NCBI GenBank assembly: GCA_000466585.1
Contig: KE993488.1
Coordinates: forward strand, 18,389-82,388
DNA: 64,000 nt
Direction of reading: 5' to 3'
From: Clostridiales bacterium oral taxon 876 str. F0540
GTDB taxonomy: Bacteria > Bacillota > Clostridia > Clostridiales > Clostridiaceae
Part shown: positions 1-6,618 of the stretch, piece after piece
How the letters are laid out: every line of letters begins with the position of its first letter
Numbering within the stretch: the first letter of the stretch is position 1
Position numbers and translations under genes: made by a program
Notes under the pieces: generated by a model
Database searches by the model: none
What the model was told of the DNA's origin: nothing
What the model saw: only the letters and a program-made list of their open reading frames with translations

Positions 1-30
1 TCCCGGGTTCGAGTCCCTGATGGTGCACCA
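1..30 (+). tRNA. 3' end of a tRNA gene (partial)
   Basis: The window opens inside a tRNA. The TTCGAGT T-loop, the 3' acceptor strand ATGGTGC, discriminator A and an encoded CCA are visible. The anticodon lies outside, so identity is not proven; a 5' acceptor GCACCAT would fit a clostridial tRNA-Lys, but that is memory only. The T-stem as read (CCGGG with CCCTG) has one C-U mismatch. Confidence 0.85.
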
Positions 31-33
31 TAT

Positions 34-76
34 AAACTCTGCAAAGCTTATAAGTTTTTGCAGAGTTTATTTTTTT
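34..76 (+). terminator. Terminator of the leading tRNA
   Basis: AAACTCTGCAAA pairs with TTTGCAGAGTTT and a T-rich run follows. It sits directly after the tRNA 3' end. Confidence 0.85.
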
Positions 77-143
77 ATAAATAGCATATTTGCATAAGTT
101 TTTATAACATGGAAACCTATTCTATTTATTCCTTAACTTCCAT

Positions 144-173
144 AGGATATAAAGTTTTATACGGCGCATACTG
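144..173 (+). promoter_or_regulatory. Possible sigma-G promoter of the SASP gene
   Basis: AGGATA and CATACTG are separated by 17 nt, close to the forespore sigma-G consensus (TGMATA / CATACTA). It lies about 50 nt upstream of a SASP gene, the classic sigma-G target. Match by eye only. Confidence 0.45.
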
Positions 174-225
174 ATAATACCATAGGACAACAAAACAAAT
201 ATTAAATACGAAGGAGGACACAATC

Positions 226-420
226 ATGTCAAACAGAAGTAATAGAGTTTTAGTACCACAAGCTAAAGAAGGCTTAAACAGATTCAAGATGGAAGCTGCA
301 GGAGAAGTAGGAGTTAATCTTAAAGAAGGTTACAATGGAGATTTAACTTCAAGAGAAGCAGGATCAGTAGGCGGCCAAATGGTTAAGAGAATGGTTGAAT
401 CCTACGAAAAAGGACTATAA
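226..420 (+). CDS. Alpha/beta-type small acid-soluble spore protein (SASP)
   Basis: A 64-residue protein of typical family length. Alpha/beta SASPs coat spore DNA, protect it from UV and heat, and are degraded by the Gpr protease at germination. Two conserved blocks are visible: an N-terminal helix region with LVPQAKEGLNRFKMEAAGEVG, containing the conserved E-x-A-x-E-like context near residues 22-28, and a C-terminal part with GDLTSREAGSVGGQMVKRM. AAGGAGGA ends 7 nt before the ATG. The gene is monocistronic, between a putative sigma-G promoter and a strong terminator. Expression in the forespore is inferred from the family and promoter. Confidence 0.96.
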   Translation: MSNRSNRVLVPQAKEGLNRFKMEAAGEVGVNLKEGYNGDLTSREAGSVGGQMVKRMVESYEKGL

Positions 421-432
421 GAGAACATATTA

Positions 433-464
433 GAAAGCCTCGAAGTTTTTCGAGGCTTTCTTTT
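433..464 (+). terminator. Terminator of the SASP gene
   Basis: Perfect 12-bp stem GAAAGCCTCGAA / TTCGAGGCTTTC with a 4-nt loop, followed by TTTT. Confidence 0.92.
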
Positions 465-482
465 AGAAAAACTTAAACTATA

Positions 483-571
483 GGAGGCTAAAATCCTAAA
501 TGGACTTTAGCGGGTAATTTGCGAGTGGAACGAGCGATCATAAATTACCCAGTGATCCGACAAAAAGGAGG
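483..571 (+). ncRNA. Copy A of a structured repeat ending in a Shine-Dalgarno sequence
   Basis: Seen: GGAGG at 483-487. Hairpin P1 is CTAAAATCC (488-496) / GGACTTTAG (502-510), loop TAAAT, one mismatch. Hairpin P2 is GGGTAATTT (512-520) / AAATTACCC (542-550). A linker AGTGATCCGAC follows, then AAAGGAGG (564-571), the ribosome binding site of the ATG at 581. TGGA in the P2 loop (526-529) can pair with TCCG (556-559). Copy B at 2559-2644 has different stem bases but the same pairing, which supports RNA structure. I know no Rfam family for it. Confidence 0.7.
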
Positions 572-580
572 ATATATTCT

Positions 581-733
581 ATGGATAAGGATAAGAAAAA
601 GCATGAAGTAGCTATGGAAGATGCTAAAGAAATGCTTGATAAGGGTATAGGAATGGGTGAGATAACTAGCACAACAGGACTTGATGAAAGAAATGTTAAT
701 AAAGCTAGAAGAAAACTTGAAGATAAAGATTAA
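581..733 (+). CDS. 50-aa charged protein with HTH-like C-terminal half
   Basis: ATG 9 nt after a strong AAAGGAGG; 50 residues. The N-terminal part (1-20) is very rich in Lys, Asp and Glu and predicted helical. Residues 21-45 (GIGMGEITSTTGLDERNVNK...) follow the pattern of small helix-turn-helix segments (G-hydrophobic-x-x-x-E-I-x-x-x-T-G-L-x-x-x-x-V). The function is unknown. A tiny DNA-binding or toxin-neutralising role is possible, but nothing in the context supports it. The gene is monocistronic, with structured repeat copy A as its whole upstream region and its own terminator. It is real by RBS, codon use and terminator. Confidence 0.8.
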   Translation: MDKDKKKHEVAMEDAKEMLDKGIGMGEITSTTGLDERNVNKARRKLEDKD

Positions 734-738
734 AAATG

Positions 739-767
739 GGGCTGTGCATAGAACAGCCCGTTTTTTT
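739..767 (+). terminator. Terminator of the 50-aa gene
   Basis: GGGCTGT / ACAGCCC stem followed by G and seven T. Confidence 0.93.
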
Positions 768-782
768 ATATAAAAAGTTGTA

Positions 783-810
783 ACATATTAAAAAATTTTT
801 TCATATTATA
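783..810 (+). promoter_or_regulatory. Possible sigma-K type promoter
   Basis: CATATTATA at 802-810 matches the mother-cell -10 consensus CATANNNTA exactly. An AC dinucleotide lies 17 nt upstream at 783-784, the usual sigma-K -35. Downstream is a coat-like gene, which fits late mother-cell expression. AT-rich DNA makes chance matches easy. Confidence 0.4.
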
Positions 811-852
811 TATTGTGTGTTAAATTATAGCATTTTATTTGGGGGTTTTCGT

Positions 853-1464
853 GTGTACAATTATGAATGGATGCCATGCAATAATTGCATGATGAGAAAA
901 ATGCAGCAGCCAGCTCAACAGCCGGCACAACAACCTATGCAACAACCTATGATGCAACAACCTATAATGCAGCAGCCAATGATGGAACAACCGTCAATGG
1001 AGATGCCAATGAACCAGGAGCCTATGTTTTATCAACCTATGCAGCAACAAACAATGGAGCAGCCAATGATGGAACAGCCAATGATGGAAGAACCAATGGC
1101 ACCGCCTATGATGCAGCAACCAATGGTAGACATGGAAGAAGAGCAGATGAAAATGATGTATCCTAAAATTTATATTTTTATTATGCCCTATATAAAACAG
1201 CATTGTGATATGCATGAACATATGCATGGAACCATGAAGTGCCCTGCGATGGAAGATATAGAGGACATGACTGATAAAATATATAATAAGGTTGAAGCAG
1301 ATCTAGATAACAAGTTTGGTTCTGAAGATGACCAAAATATGAGAGTTCCCCGCTATGGCAGAAGAGGTGCTGTAAGGGATTTAATTTCCATTCTTTTATT
1401 AAATGAACTCATTAGAAGAAGAAGGAGAAGAAGACCAAGACCGCATCATTATTACGGATATTGA
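853..1464 (+). CDS. Met/Gln/Pro-rich, Arg-tailed protein, probable spore coat or outer-layer protein
   Basis: The start is chosen at GTG 853, 7 nt after TTTGGGGG; an earlier in-frame GTG at 817 has no ribosome binding site. The product is 203 residues. Residues 5-13 hold a Cys pair (PCNNCMM). Residues about 16-95 are an imperfect low-complexity repeat of QQPM/MQQPM/MEQPM units. A short folded-looking block follows, with MYPKIYIFIMPYIKQHCDMHEHMH, reminiscent of clostridial spore proteins that share a YP-x-I-Y...CD block. The tail is a run of about eight Arg, then PRPHHYYGY. Low-complexity, Tyr/His/Arg-ended proteins of this kind are typical coat proteins. Neighbouring spore genes and a sigma-K-like promoter agree. 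No enzymatic function is expected. Confidence 0.75.
   Translation: MYNYEWMPCNNCMMRKMQQPAQQPAQQPMQQPMMQQPIMQQPMMEQPSMEMPMNQEPMFYQPMQQQTMEQPMMEQPMMEEPMAPPMMQQPMVDMEEEQMKMMYPKIYIFIMPYIKQHCDMHEHMHGTMKCPAMEDIEDMTDKIYNKVEADLDNKFGSEDDQNMRVPRYGRRGAVRDLISILLLNELIRRRRRRRPRPHHYYGY
901..1135 (+). repeat. Imperfect tandem coding repeat (QQPM/MEQPM units)
   Basis: Degenerate repeats of units such as CAACCTATG, ATGATGCAACAA and ATGGAACAGCCA encode the Met/Gln/Pro tract of the coat-like protein. They are likely to vary in number between strains by slippage or recombination. Confidence 0.8.
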
Positions 1465-1471
1465 TTAAAGT

Positions 1472-1507
1472 AAGAAGGATTAGTGAAATCTAGTCCTTCT
1501 TTTATTT
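1472..1507 (+). terminator. Terminator of the coat-like gene
   Basis: AAGAAGGATTAG / CTAGTCCTTCTT (one G-U pair) with a T-rich tail. Confidence 0.88.
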
Positions 1508-1588
1508 TTACACCAATACATCCAACTAACATATACTAAAATGAAGACAATTGAATATAGCAAATGCAGATAGGAGTGAGAAAAGCTT

Positions 1589-2368
1589 ATGGGGATAAAA
1601 AATCGGGTCACTAAATACGATCTGTATGAAATTATAAGTGATAGGGAAGAGCTTTCACAGTTTCTGCCTCCTGCACAAGTATTTGAGGATTTTGCACAAT
1701 TGATAGAGTTTATTAATAGGTATGAGAAAATAGTATTGAAGCCTCAAAATATATGTGAAAAAAATATATGCATTATAGAAAAACTTGGTGAAAATTATAA
1801 GATTACAGATTGTAGAAAGAAGAATAAATTTAAATCAATATTAACATCAGCAAAGGATTTAGAGAATTACTTGAGTAGATCAGAGGAAAATTATAATAAT
1901 TATATACTTCAAAAGTATATTAAGCCTGCTAAAGTTGAGGAAGATCTATTTGATCTTAGGGTTATGATGAAAAAAATCACTAAAGGTGATTGGAATTTAA
2001 AAGATATCGAATACAGCGTGGCGGGCAATGATTTTCTTTTTACCAATGTGATGAATAAGAATTTTAACCTGCCTTTAAATAAGGCGGTAAAAAGTTACTA
2101 TCCTCTTCACTTTGATTTAAAGGAAACTATAGATAAAGCAAACAGACTTTGCTTAAAAGCCTGCAAAGCTATTGAAGAAGCAGCTAATTTTTCAGAGGAA
2201 ATTGGTTTTGACATTGGTATTGATGAAGAAAACAAGCTTTGGCTTGTAGAGATAAATGTTTTTGACAGTTTTAAGAAGTTTTCTGTTGTAGACTACAAAA
2301 CCTATTTATCGATGAACTATACACCGCTTTTATATACGGTTTCAGCGTACAATTTTAATAATAAATAA
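1589..2368 (+). CDS. YheC/YheD-family ATP-grasp protein, spore coat associated
   Basis: 259 residues. The family is spore-coat-associated proteins with an ATP-grasp fold; their substrate is not established. Visible ATP-grasp features: a P-x-x-x-F-x-x-x-x-L block near residue 27, the lysine strand IVLKPQN (about 48-54), a strongly conserved DLRVMMKK (about 122-129), and a metal-binding segment near residues 205-222 (IGFDIGIDEENKLWLVEIN) with the D...E-x-N pattern of ATP-grasp enzymes. It is shorter than the 350-450 aa family members and equals the core catalytic domain. TAGGAGTG lies upstream of the ATG. The position next to a coat-like gene supports a sporulation role. Confidence 0.85.
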   Translation: MGIKNRVTKYDLYEIISDREELSQFLPPAQVFEDFAQLIEFINRYEKIVLKPQNICEKNICIIEKLGENYKITDCRKKNKFKSILTSAKDLENYLSRSEENYNNYILQKYIKPAKVEEDLFDLRVMMKKITKGDWNLKDIEYSVAGNDFLFTNVMNKNFNLPLNKAVKSYYPLHFDLKETIDKANRLCLKACKAIEEAANFSEEIGFDIGIDEENKLWLVEINVFDSFKKFSVVDYKTYLSMNYTPLLYTVSAYNFNNK

Positions 2369-2372
2369 TAAG

Positions 2373-2409
2373 ATACCTGCAGCTTGAATGCTGTGGGTAT
2401 TTTGTTTTT
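2373..2409 (+). terminator. Terminator of the YheC/D-like gene
   Basis: ATACCTGCAGC / GCTGTGGGTAT imperfect stem followed by TTTGTTTTT. Confidence 0.8.
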
Positions 2410-2498
2410 AAAGTTTAATTTTTGATACATCAACTTTTTAGTTGTAATTATATATTTTTTTAAAATAGGAATAATAAGCATATGAAAAAATATACAGC

Positions 2499-2559
2499 AA
2501 GGTTTTACAAATGCGGAAGCGAGCGCTCTAAACTACCCAGTGTTTCGACTAAAAGGAGG
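2499..2559 (+). ncRNA. Degenerate upstream copy of the structured repeat
   Basis: TGCGGAAGCGAGCGCTC, TAAACTACCC, AGTGTTTCGACT and AAAAGGAGG match, in order, the P2 loop, 3' arm, linker and SD of copy B. The expected 5' arm (GGGTAGTTTA) is only partly recognisable in GGTTTTAC at about 2501-2508, so P2 cannot form well. It abuts copy B through a shared GGAGG, giving a tandem arrangement. Confidence 0.6.
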
Positions 2560-2644
2560 TTAAAGTCCTAAATGGACTTTAACGAGTAGTTTACGAGCGG
2601 GAGCGAGTGGTCTAAACTACTCAGTGCTTCCGACTAAAAGGAGG
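2555..2644 (+). ncRNA. Copy B of the structured repeat ending in a Shine-Dalgarno sequence
   Basis: Hairpin P1 GTTAAAGTCC (2559-2568) / GGACTTTAAC (2574-2583), loop TAAAT, is perfect over 10 bp. Hairpin P2 GAGTAGTTTA (2584-2593) / TAAACTACTC (2613-2622) is perfect over 10 bp. Loop bases CGGGAGC (2598-2604) can pair with GCTTCCG (2626-2632) in the linker, giving a pseudoknot. AAAAGGAGG (2636-2644) is the ribosome binding site of the ATG at 2652. Relative to copy A several stem positions differ on both arms together. Confidence 0.72.
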
Positions 2645-2651
2645 AAATTTT

Positions 2652-2960
2652 ATGTTTGGTAATAATTTTTTCAATTCTAATGGTGCTTTTCCTGTGTTTT
2701 ATAATATTACGGATAATGATAAAAGTGAAACAAAGCTTGAGCATGACAGTTATGAGGTATATGTAAATCAAGATTTTGTTGGAAGAAAGGAATTAATAAC
2801 CCAAAGTGAAAAACCCGGCGATGTAGAAGACCATTTAAAAGCACAAGGCTTTAGAAACTTCAATACACAAGTGCTGGGAGATCATATTTTGATTAATGCA
2901 GCTGATCGTGAAGAAGGAGACATAAAAAACAATTTAAATATTTATTTAAATATAAGGTAG
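2652..2960 (+). CDS. 102-aa protein of unknown function behind the structured repeat
   Basis: I do not recognise the family. ATG 7 nt after AAAAGGAGG. The N-terminus is Asn/Phe-rich (NNFFNSNGAFPVFYN). Residues 28-100 look like a small alpha/beta domain: YEVYVNQDFVG strand, EKPGDVEDHLKAQGF helix, VLGDHILINA strand, then a charged end. No signal peptide, membrane segment or Cys. phnC begins 36 nt downstream without a visible terminator between, so read-through is possible, although nothing else links it to phosphonate transport. Confidence 0.75.
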   Translation: MFGNNFFNSNGAFPVFYNITDNDKSETKLEHDSYEVYVNQDFVGRKELITQSEKPGDVEDHLKAQGFRNFNTQVLGDHILINAADREEGDIKNNLNIYLNIR

Positions 2961-2995
2961 AAGACTTTTTATACAAGCAAGAAAGCTGGTGCAGT

Positions 2996-3766
2996 ATGAT
3001 TGAATTTAAAAATGTTACTAAGGTTTATCCGAATGGTACAGTTGGACTTAAAAATGTCAATGTGAAGATTAATAATGGAGAGTTCATTGTTATTGTAGGA
3101 TTATCTGGTGCAGGAAAATCAACTTTTTTAAGATGTATAAACAGACTTCATGATATAACAGAAGGAGAAATCCTTATTGATGGAAAATCCATAACTGCAG
3201 CAAAGGGTAAAGAGCTTCGTGAATTTAGAAGAAACATAGGAATGATATTTCAAAATTACAATTTAGTAACTCGTTCTACTGTTCTAATGAATGTTTTGTC
3301 AGGAAGGGTTGGATATCATTCTACTATCAGAACTTTATTTGGGGCTTTTCCGAAACAAGATGTGGAGCTTGCTATGAAGGCGCTAGAAAGAGTTAACATT
3401 AAAGAAAAGGCTTACTCAAGAGCAGATGAGCTTTCGGGTGGGCAGCAGCAGCGAGTTTCTATTGCAAGGGCTCTTGCTCAGGAAGCAAAGATAATACTTG
3501 CCGATGAGCCTGTTGCTTCTCTTGATCCTATAACAACCATTCAAGTTATGGAGGATTTAAAAAAAATAAACAGAGAACTTCATATAACAACAATCGTAAA
3601 TCTTCATCATGTGGATTTAACAAGAAAATATGCTAAACATATACTTGGTTTCAGAGCAGGTGAACTAGTCTATGATGGTCCGATAGAAGCTGCAACAGAT
3701 GAAGTATTTGCGGCAATTTATGGACGCCCTATAGGAAAAGATGAAATGATAGGGGAGGACGAATAA
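2996..3766 (+). CDS. phnC: Phosphonate/phosphite ABC transporter ATP-binding protein
   Basis: 256 residues, the normal PhnC length. It hydrolyses ATP to drive uptake through the PhnE permeases. Walker A is GLSGAGKST (35-43), followed by the Q-loop FQNYNLVTRSTVLMNVLSGR typical of PhnC, the signature LSGGQQQRVS, Walker B IILADEPVASLD and the H-loop histidine in NLHHVDL. The first of three genes in one orientation: one base separates it from the first phnE. Substrate (phosphonate, phosphite or hypophosphite) cannot be set from sequence; no C-P lyase or phosphonatase gene is in view. Confidence 0.95.
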   Translation: MIEFKNVTKVYPNGTVGLKNVNVKINNGEFIVIVGLSGAGKSTFLRCINRLHDITEGEILIDGKSITAAKGKELREFRRNIGMIFQNYNLVTRSTVLMNVLSGRVGYHSTIRTLFGAFPKQDVELAMKALERVNIKEKAYSRADELSGGQQQRVSIARALAQEAKIILADEPVASLDPITTIQVMEDLKKINRELHITTIVNLHHVDLTRKYAKHILGFRAGELVYDGPIEAATDEVFAAIYGRPIGKDEMIGEDE

Positions 3767-3767
3767 T

Positions 3768-4550
3768 ATGAATGAAGCAAGTGCTATAAAGCCGCCATCA
3801 AAGCTTAAGAATCTGCTTAATCTTATATTGTTTTTTATTCTGCTAATTGCAAGTGCTTATAAAACAGGAGCTAATTTTCCTAAGTTGTTTAGCGGATTTC
3901 CTGAAATGGGCAAACTTCTTTCTGAGATGGTTCCGCCGGATTGGAGTTATTTTTCAAATATATGGATTCCCATGCTTGAAACTATAAGAATGGCAATACT
4001 AGGATCAACTTTTGGAGCTATACTTGCAGTACCGGTGGCTCTTTTTGCAGCAAGCAATGTTACAAAATCTGCTGTGCTGTATTATAGCGCAAGATTTATA
4101 TTAAATCTTATAAGAACTATACCTGATTTATTATTTGCTGCTGTTTTCGTTGCTATTTTTGGAATTGGACCAATAGCCGGTATTTTAGCTTTAACCTTCT
4201 TTTCCTTTGGGCTCGTGGCTAAGCTTACATATGAGTCAATTGAGGCAATAAGTCCAGGCCCGTTAGAGGCTATGACCGCTGTTGGAGCAAATAAGCTTCA
4301 GTGGATACATTTTGCAGTTGTGCCTCAAGTATTACCTCAATTTATGTCTTATGTTCTTTATACTTTTGAAATCAATGTAAGAGCGGCTGCAGTTCTTGGA
4401 CTTGTCGGAGCAGGCGGGATAGGCTTATACCTTGACAGAACCTTAAATTGGTTGAGATATGATCAGACATCAACAATTATAATTTTTACATTAATATTAG
4501 TGCTGCTTATTGATTTTGTAAGTACTAGTTTAAGGGAGAAATTGCTATGA
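3768..4550 (+). CDS. phnE: Phosphonate ABC transporter permease, first copy
   Basis: 260 residues with about six membrane segments (around 17-35, 70-95, 110-160, 215-260). The inner-membrane permease EAA-type loop is visible around LTYESIEAISPGPLEAMTAVGANKLQ. RTIPDLLFAAVFVAIFGIGP and the end NVRAAAVLGLVGAGGIGLYL are hallmarks of PhnE. It starts one base after phnC stops and overlaps the second permease by four bases, so the three genes are translationally coupled. Two PhnE subunits probably form a heterodimer. Confidence 0.94.
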   Translation: MNEASAIKPPSKLKNLLNLILFFILLIASAYKTGANFPKLFSGFPEMGKLLSEMVPPDWSYFSNIWIPMLETIRMAILGSTFGAILAVPVALFAASNVTKSAVLYYSARFILNLIRTIPDLLFAAVFVAIFGIGPIAGILALTFFSFGLVAKLTYESIEAISPGPLEAMTAVGANKLQWIHFAVVPQVLPQFMSYVLYTFEINVRAAAVLGLVGAGGIGLYLDRTLNWLRYDQTSTIIIFTLILVLLIDFVSTSLREKLL

Positions 4551-5344
4551 TGACGGAAGCAGCTAAAAAGCCGCCTAAAAACAGGCTAAAGACAATTGCA
4601 ATCTTAATAATAACTGTACTTTTATATGTGTGGGTCTTCAGCAGCGTAAGCTTTCAAAGTATTAAGCCTACTGCTGGTGAAATAACAAAAGCTATATTTC
4701 GAGGCTTATTTCATCCAGACTGGTCCTATGTTTATATTAAGGAAGGGGAAGATTTGCTTAGAGGACTTTTAGATACTCTGGCTATAGCTTTTCTTGGCAC
4801 CTTCGTATCAGCCATTTTGTGTATTCCTTTTGCTTTTCTTGCAGCACAAAACATGATTAAATGGAGACCGGGTACAGCGCTTGGTAAATTTTTATTAAGT
4901 TTTATAAGAACCTTCCCGGAAATTGTTATGGCTATATTATTTATTAAGGCAGTAGGCCCCGGAGCCTTTGCAGGTGTGCTTGCTCTTGGGGTTCACTCTA
5001 TCGGAATGCTTGGAAAACTGTTTAGCGAAGCTATAGAAAATATGGATTTAAAGCCTGCGGAGGCATTGACAGCTTGCGGGGCAACTACTGTTCAAAAAAT
5101 TTGGTTTGCCATAATACCTCAGGTGCTTCCTGAGTTCTTCTCTTTTAGTCTTTATAGATTCGAAATTAATGTTCGTTCTGCTGCAATCTTAGGAATAATA
5201 GGAGCCGGCGGTATTGGTACTCCTCTTATATTTGCCTTGGAAGCCAGAGCCTGGAGCAGAGTAGGGATTATACTGCTTGGGATAATTATTATGGTTACAT
5301 TAATAGATATAATATCAGGTACAATACGTAAGAAACTAGTATGA
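4547..5344 (+). CDS. phnE: Phosphonate ABC transporter permease, second copy
   Basis: 265 residues, paralogous to the preceding permease; the ATG overlaps its stop (ATGA). Motifs RTFPEIVMAILFIKAVGPG, LFSEAIENMDLKPAEALTACGA (EAA-type loop contacting PhnC) and NVRSAAILGIIGAGGIGTPL are present. About six membrane segments; the N-terminus is cytoplasmic and Lys-rich. The transcription unit ends at the long hairpin at 5349-5455. Unusually, the binding protein gene does not follow in the same direction. Confidence 0.94.
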   Translation: MMTEAAKKPPKNRLKTIAILIITVLLYVWVFSSVSFQSIKPTAGEITKAIFRGLFHPDWSYVYIKEGEDLLRGLLDTLAIAFLGTFVSAILCIPFAFLAAQNMIKWRPGTALGKFLLSFIRTFPEIVMAILFIKAVGPGAFAGVLALGVHSIGMLGKLFSEAIENMDLKPAEALTACGATTVQKIWFAIIPQVLPEFFSFSLYRFEINVRSAAILGIIGAGGIGTPLIFALEARAWSRVGIILLGIIIMVTLIDIISGTIRKKLV

Positions 5345-5348
5345 AGGA

Positions 5349-5455
5349 ACTGCCCGAAAGATAGCTTAAACCTGCTATGAGTTATTTGAATACCTGGAAG
5401 CTAAGGCTTCCTAGAATTCAAATAATACACTGTGTTTAGCTGCTTTTCGGGCAGT
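5349..5455. terminator. Long nested hairpin between convergent phnE and phnD
   Basis: Outer stem ACTGCCCGAAA (5349-5359) / TTTCGGGCAGT (5445-5455). Next AGCTTAAAC / GTTTAGCT with one bulge, then TTATTTGAAT (5382-5391) / ATTCAAATAA (5416-5425), and apex GGAAGC / GCTTCC. T-rich on the right side. Likely terminates both genes. It resembles the hairpins at 16746-16826 and 25930-26011. Confidence 0.8.
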
Positions 5456-5475
5456 ACTCTTTATATGTTTATTGC

Positions 5476-6402
5476 TTATTTTCCTGAACTTACAGCCTTT
5501 TGATATTCACGAACCACATCAAAGTTCTTATCGCTGGATTTTACATAGCCTACATGTGTATAAATATCCTTAACTATCTTCTGACCTTCAGGGTCTTTAG
5601 CGATATCGATAAAAGCTTGCGAAATTTTATCCTTCCATGCTTCATCCATATCTGAACGTACTGCAATAGTATCGTTTGGTATTCCTTGAGTACGATATAT
5701 AACTTTGGTGTCATTGAATACGTTAGGAAAATCTTTTTTTACATTATTTCTTGCATCTTCAAAAACAGCTGCGGCATCTACATCACCGTTTAATACTGCA
5801 ATAACTCCTTTATCATGGCCTTTTACGGTGACCCCTTGAACATCTTTTTCAGGGTCAATGCCGGCTTTTTTCATTTCAGCAGCCGGATATATATAACCGG
5901 CTGTAGAGGTTACATCCTGCCAGGCTATTTTCTTACCCTTCAAGTCTTGAAGCGAACCAATTGATGAATTCTTTTTAACAACTATCATTGCTTTATAGTT
6001 GTCTACAAGCTGATCTGTATTTGAACCGTCTTCTTTTACTCCATAACGCTGAGCCTGAAGTAGAACGTCGGCAGCTTTTTTATCATGTGCAAGTACATAA
6101 GCTGTAGGAGGCAAAAAGCCTACATCAATCTGCTTTGAAGACATTGCTTCAATTATAGTATTATAGTTTGTTGAAACACTTACTTTTACAGGTATACCAA
6201 GTTTATCTCCAAGAAGTTTTTCAAGGGGCTTTGCCTTTGCTTCCAAAGTTTCTGCAGCCTGAGATGGAACAAACTGAACCCTTAATTCTTTCGGAGTATA
6301 AGCAGACTTAGGCTGCTCCTTTTTAGGACCGCAGCCAGTTAACATTGAACCTGCAACTGCTAACGACAAGCCCAGAGTTAAGTACTTTTTATAATTTAAC
6401 AT
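5476..6402 (-). CDS. phnD: Phosphonate/phosphite ABC transporter substrate-binding lipoprotein
   Basis: 308 residues. Lipoprotein signal LSLAVAGSMLTGC, with the lipobox Cys at about residue 24. The mature part has PhnD-type type-2 periplasmic-binding features: LRVQFVPSQAAETLEAKAKPL near the start, AMSSKQIDVGFLPPTAY, and DLKGKKIAWQDVTSTAGYIYPAAEMKKAG, the Ser/Thr-rich loop that in the family contacts the oxyanion. It delivers substrate to PhnC/PhnE. GGTGGGA precedes the ATG by about 8 nt. It is convergent to phnCEE, so it has its own promoter; this is an unusual arrangement. Confidence 0.95.
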   Translation of the reverse strand: MLNYKKYLTLGLSLAVAGSMLTGCGPKKEQPKSAYTPKELRVQFVPSQAAETLEAKAKPLEKLLGDKLGIPVKVSVSTNYNTIIEAMSSKQIDVGFLPPTAYVLAHDKKAADVLLQAQRYGVKEDGSNTDQLVDNYKAMIVVKKNSSIGSLQDLKGKKIAWQDVTSTAGYIYPAAEMKKAGIDPEKDVQGVTVKGHDKGVIAVLNGDVDAAAVFEDARNNVKKDFPNVFNDTKVIYRTQGIPNDTIAVRSDMDEAWKDKISQAFIDIAKDPEGQKIVKDIYTHVGYVKSSDKNFDVVREYQKAVSSGK

Positions 6403-6618
6403 AAATGTTTCCCACCTTTCATTTGTTAGTATAAATTATGGTATATTATAGAATGTGCAAGATGAAAGAATATATACTTTTGAGAAGACCTAGCAGATTA
6501 ATACATAAATATCTAAATATAGATATGGTGATATAATAAATAAGATTTTGTAAAATAATATGTATTAGAACTTTTGCATTATATATGCAGTGTTTAAATT
6601 GAAAGGGGAAAGCATTTA

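Noticed and set aside
901..1135. Repeats that could suggest a CRISPR array
   Set aside because: Units are short, imperfect, without spacers of constant length, and code for a continuous protein repeat.
885..1227. Open frames on both strands inside the Met/Gln repeat region
   Set aside because: They are out-of-frame shadows of the repetitive coat-like gene, with no ribosome binding sites and low-complexity translations.
2369..2651. Known riboswitch upstream of the phosphonate transporter
   Set aside because: The structured repeat lies before the 102-aa gene, not phnC, and matches no riboswitch I can recognise.
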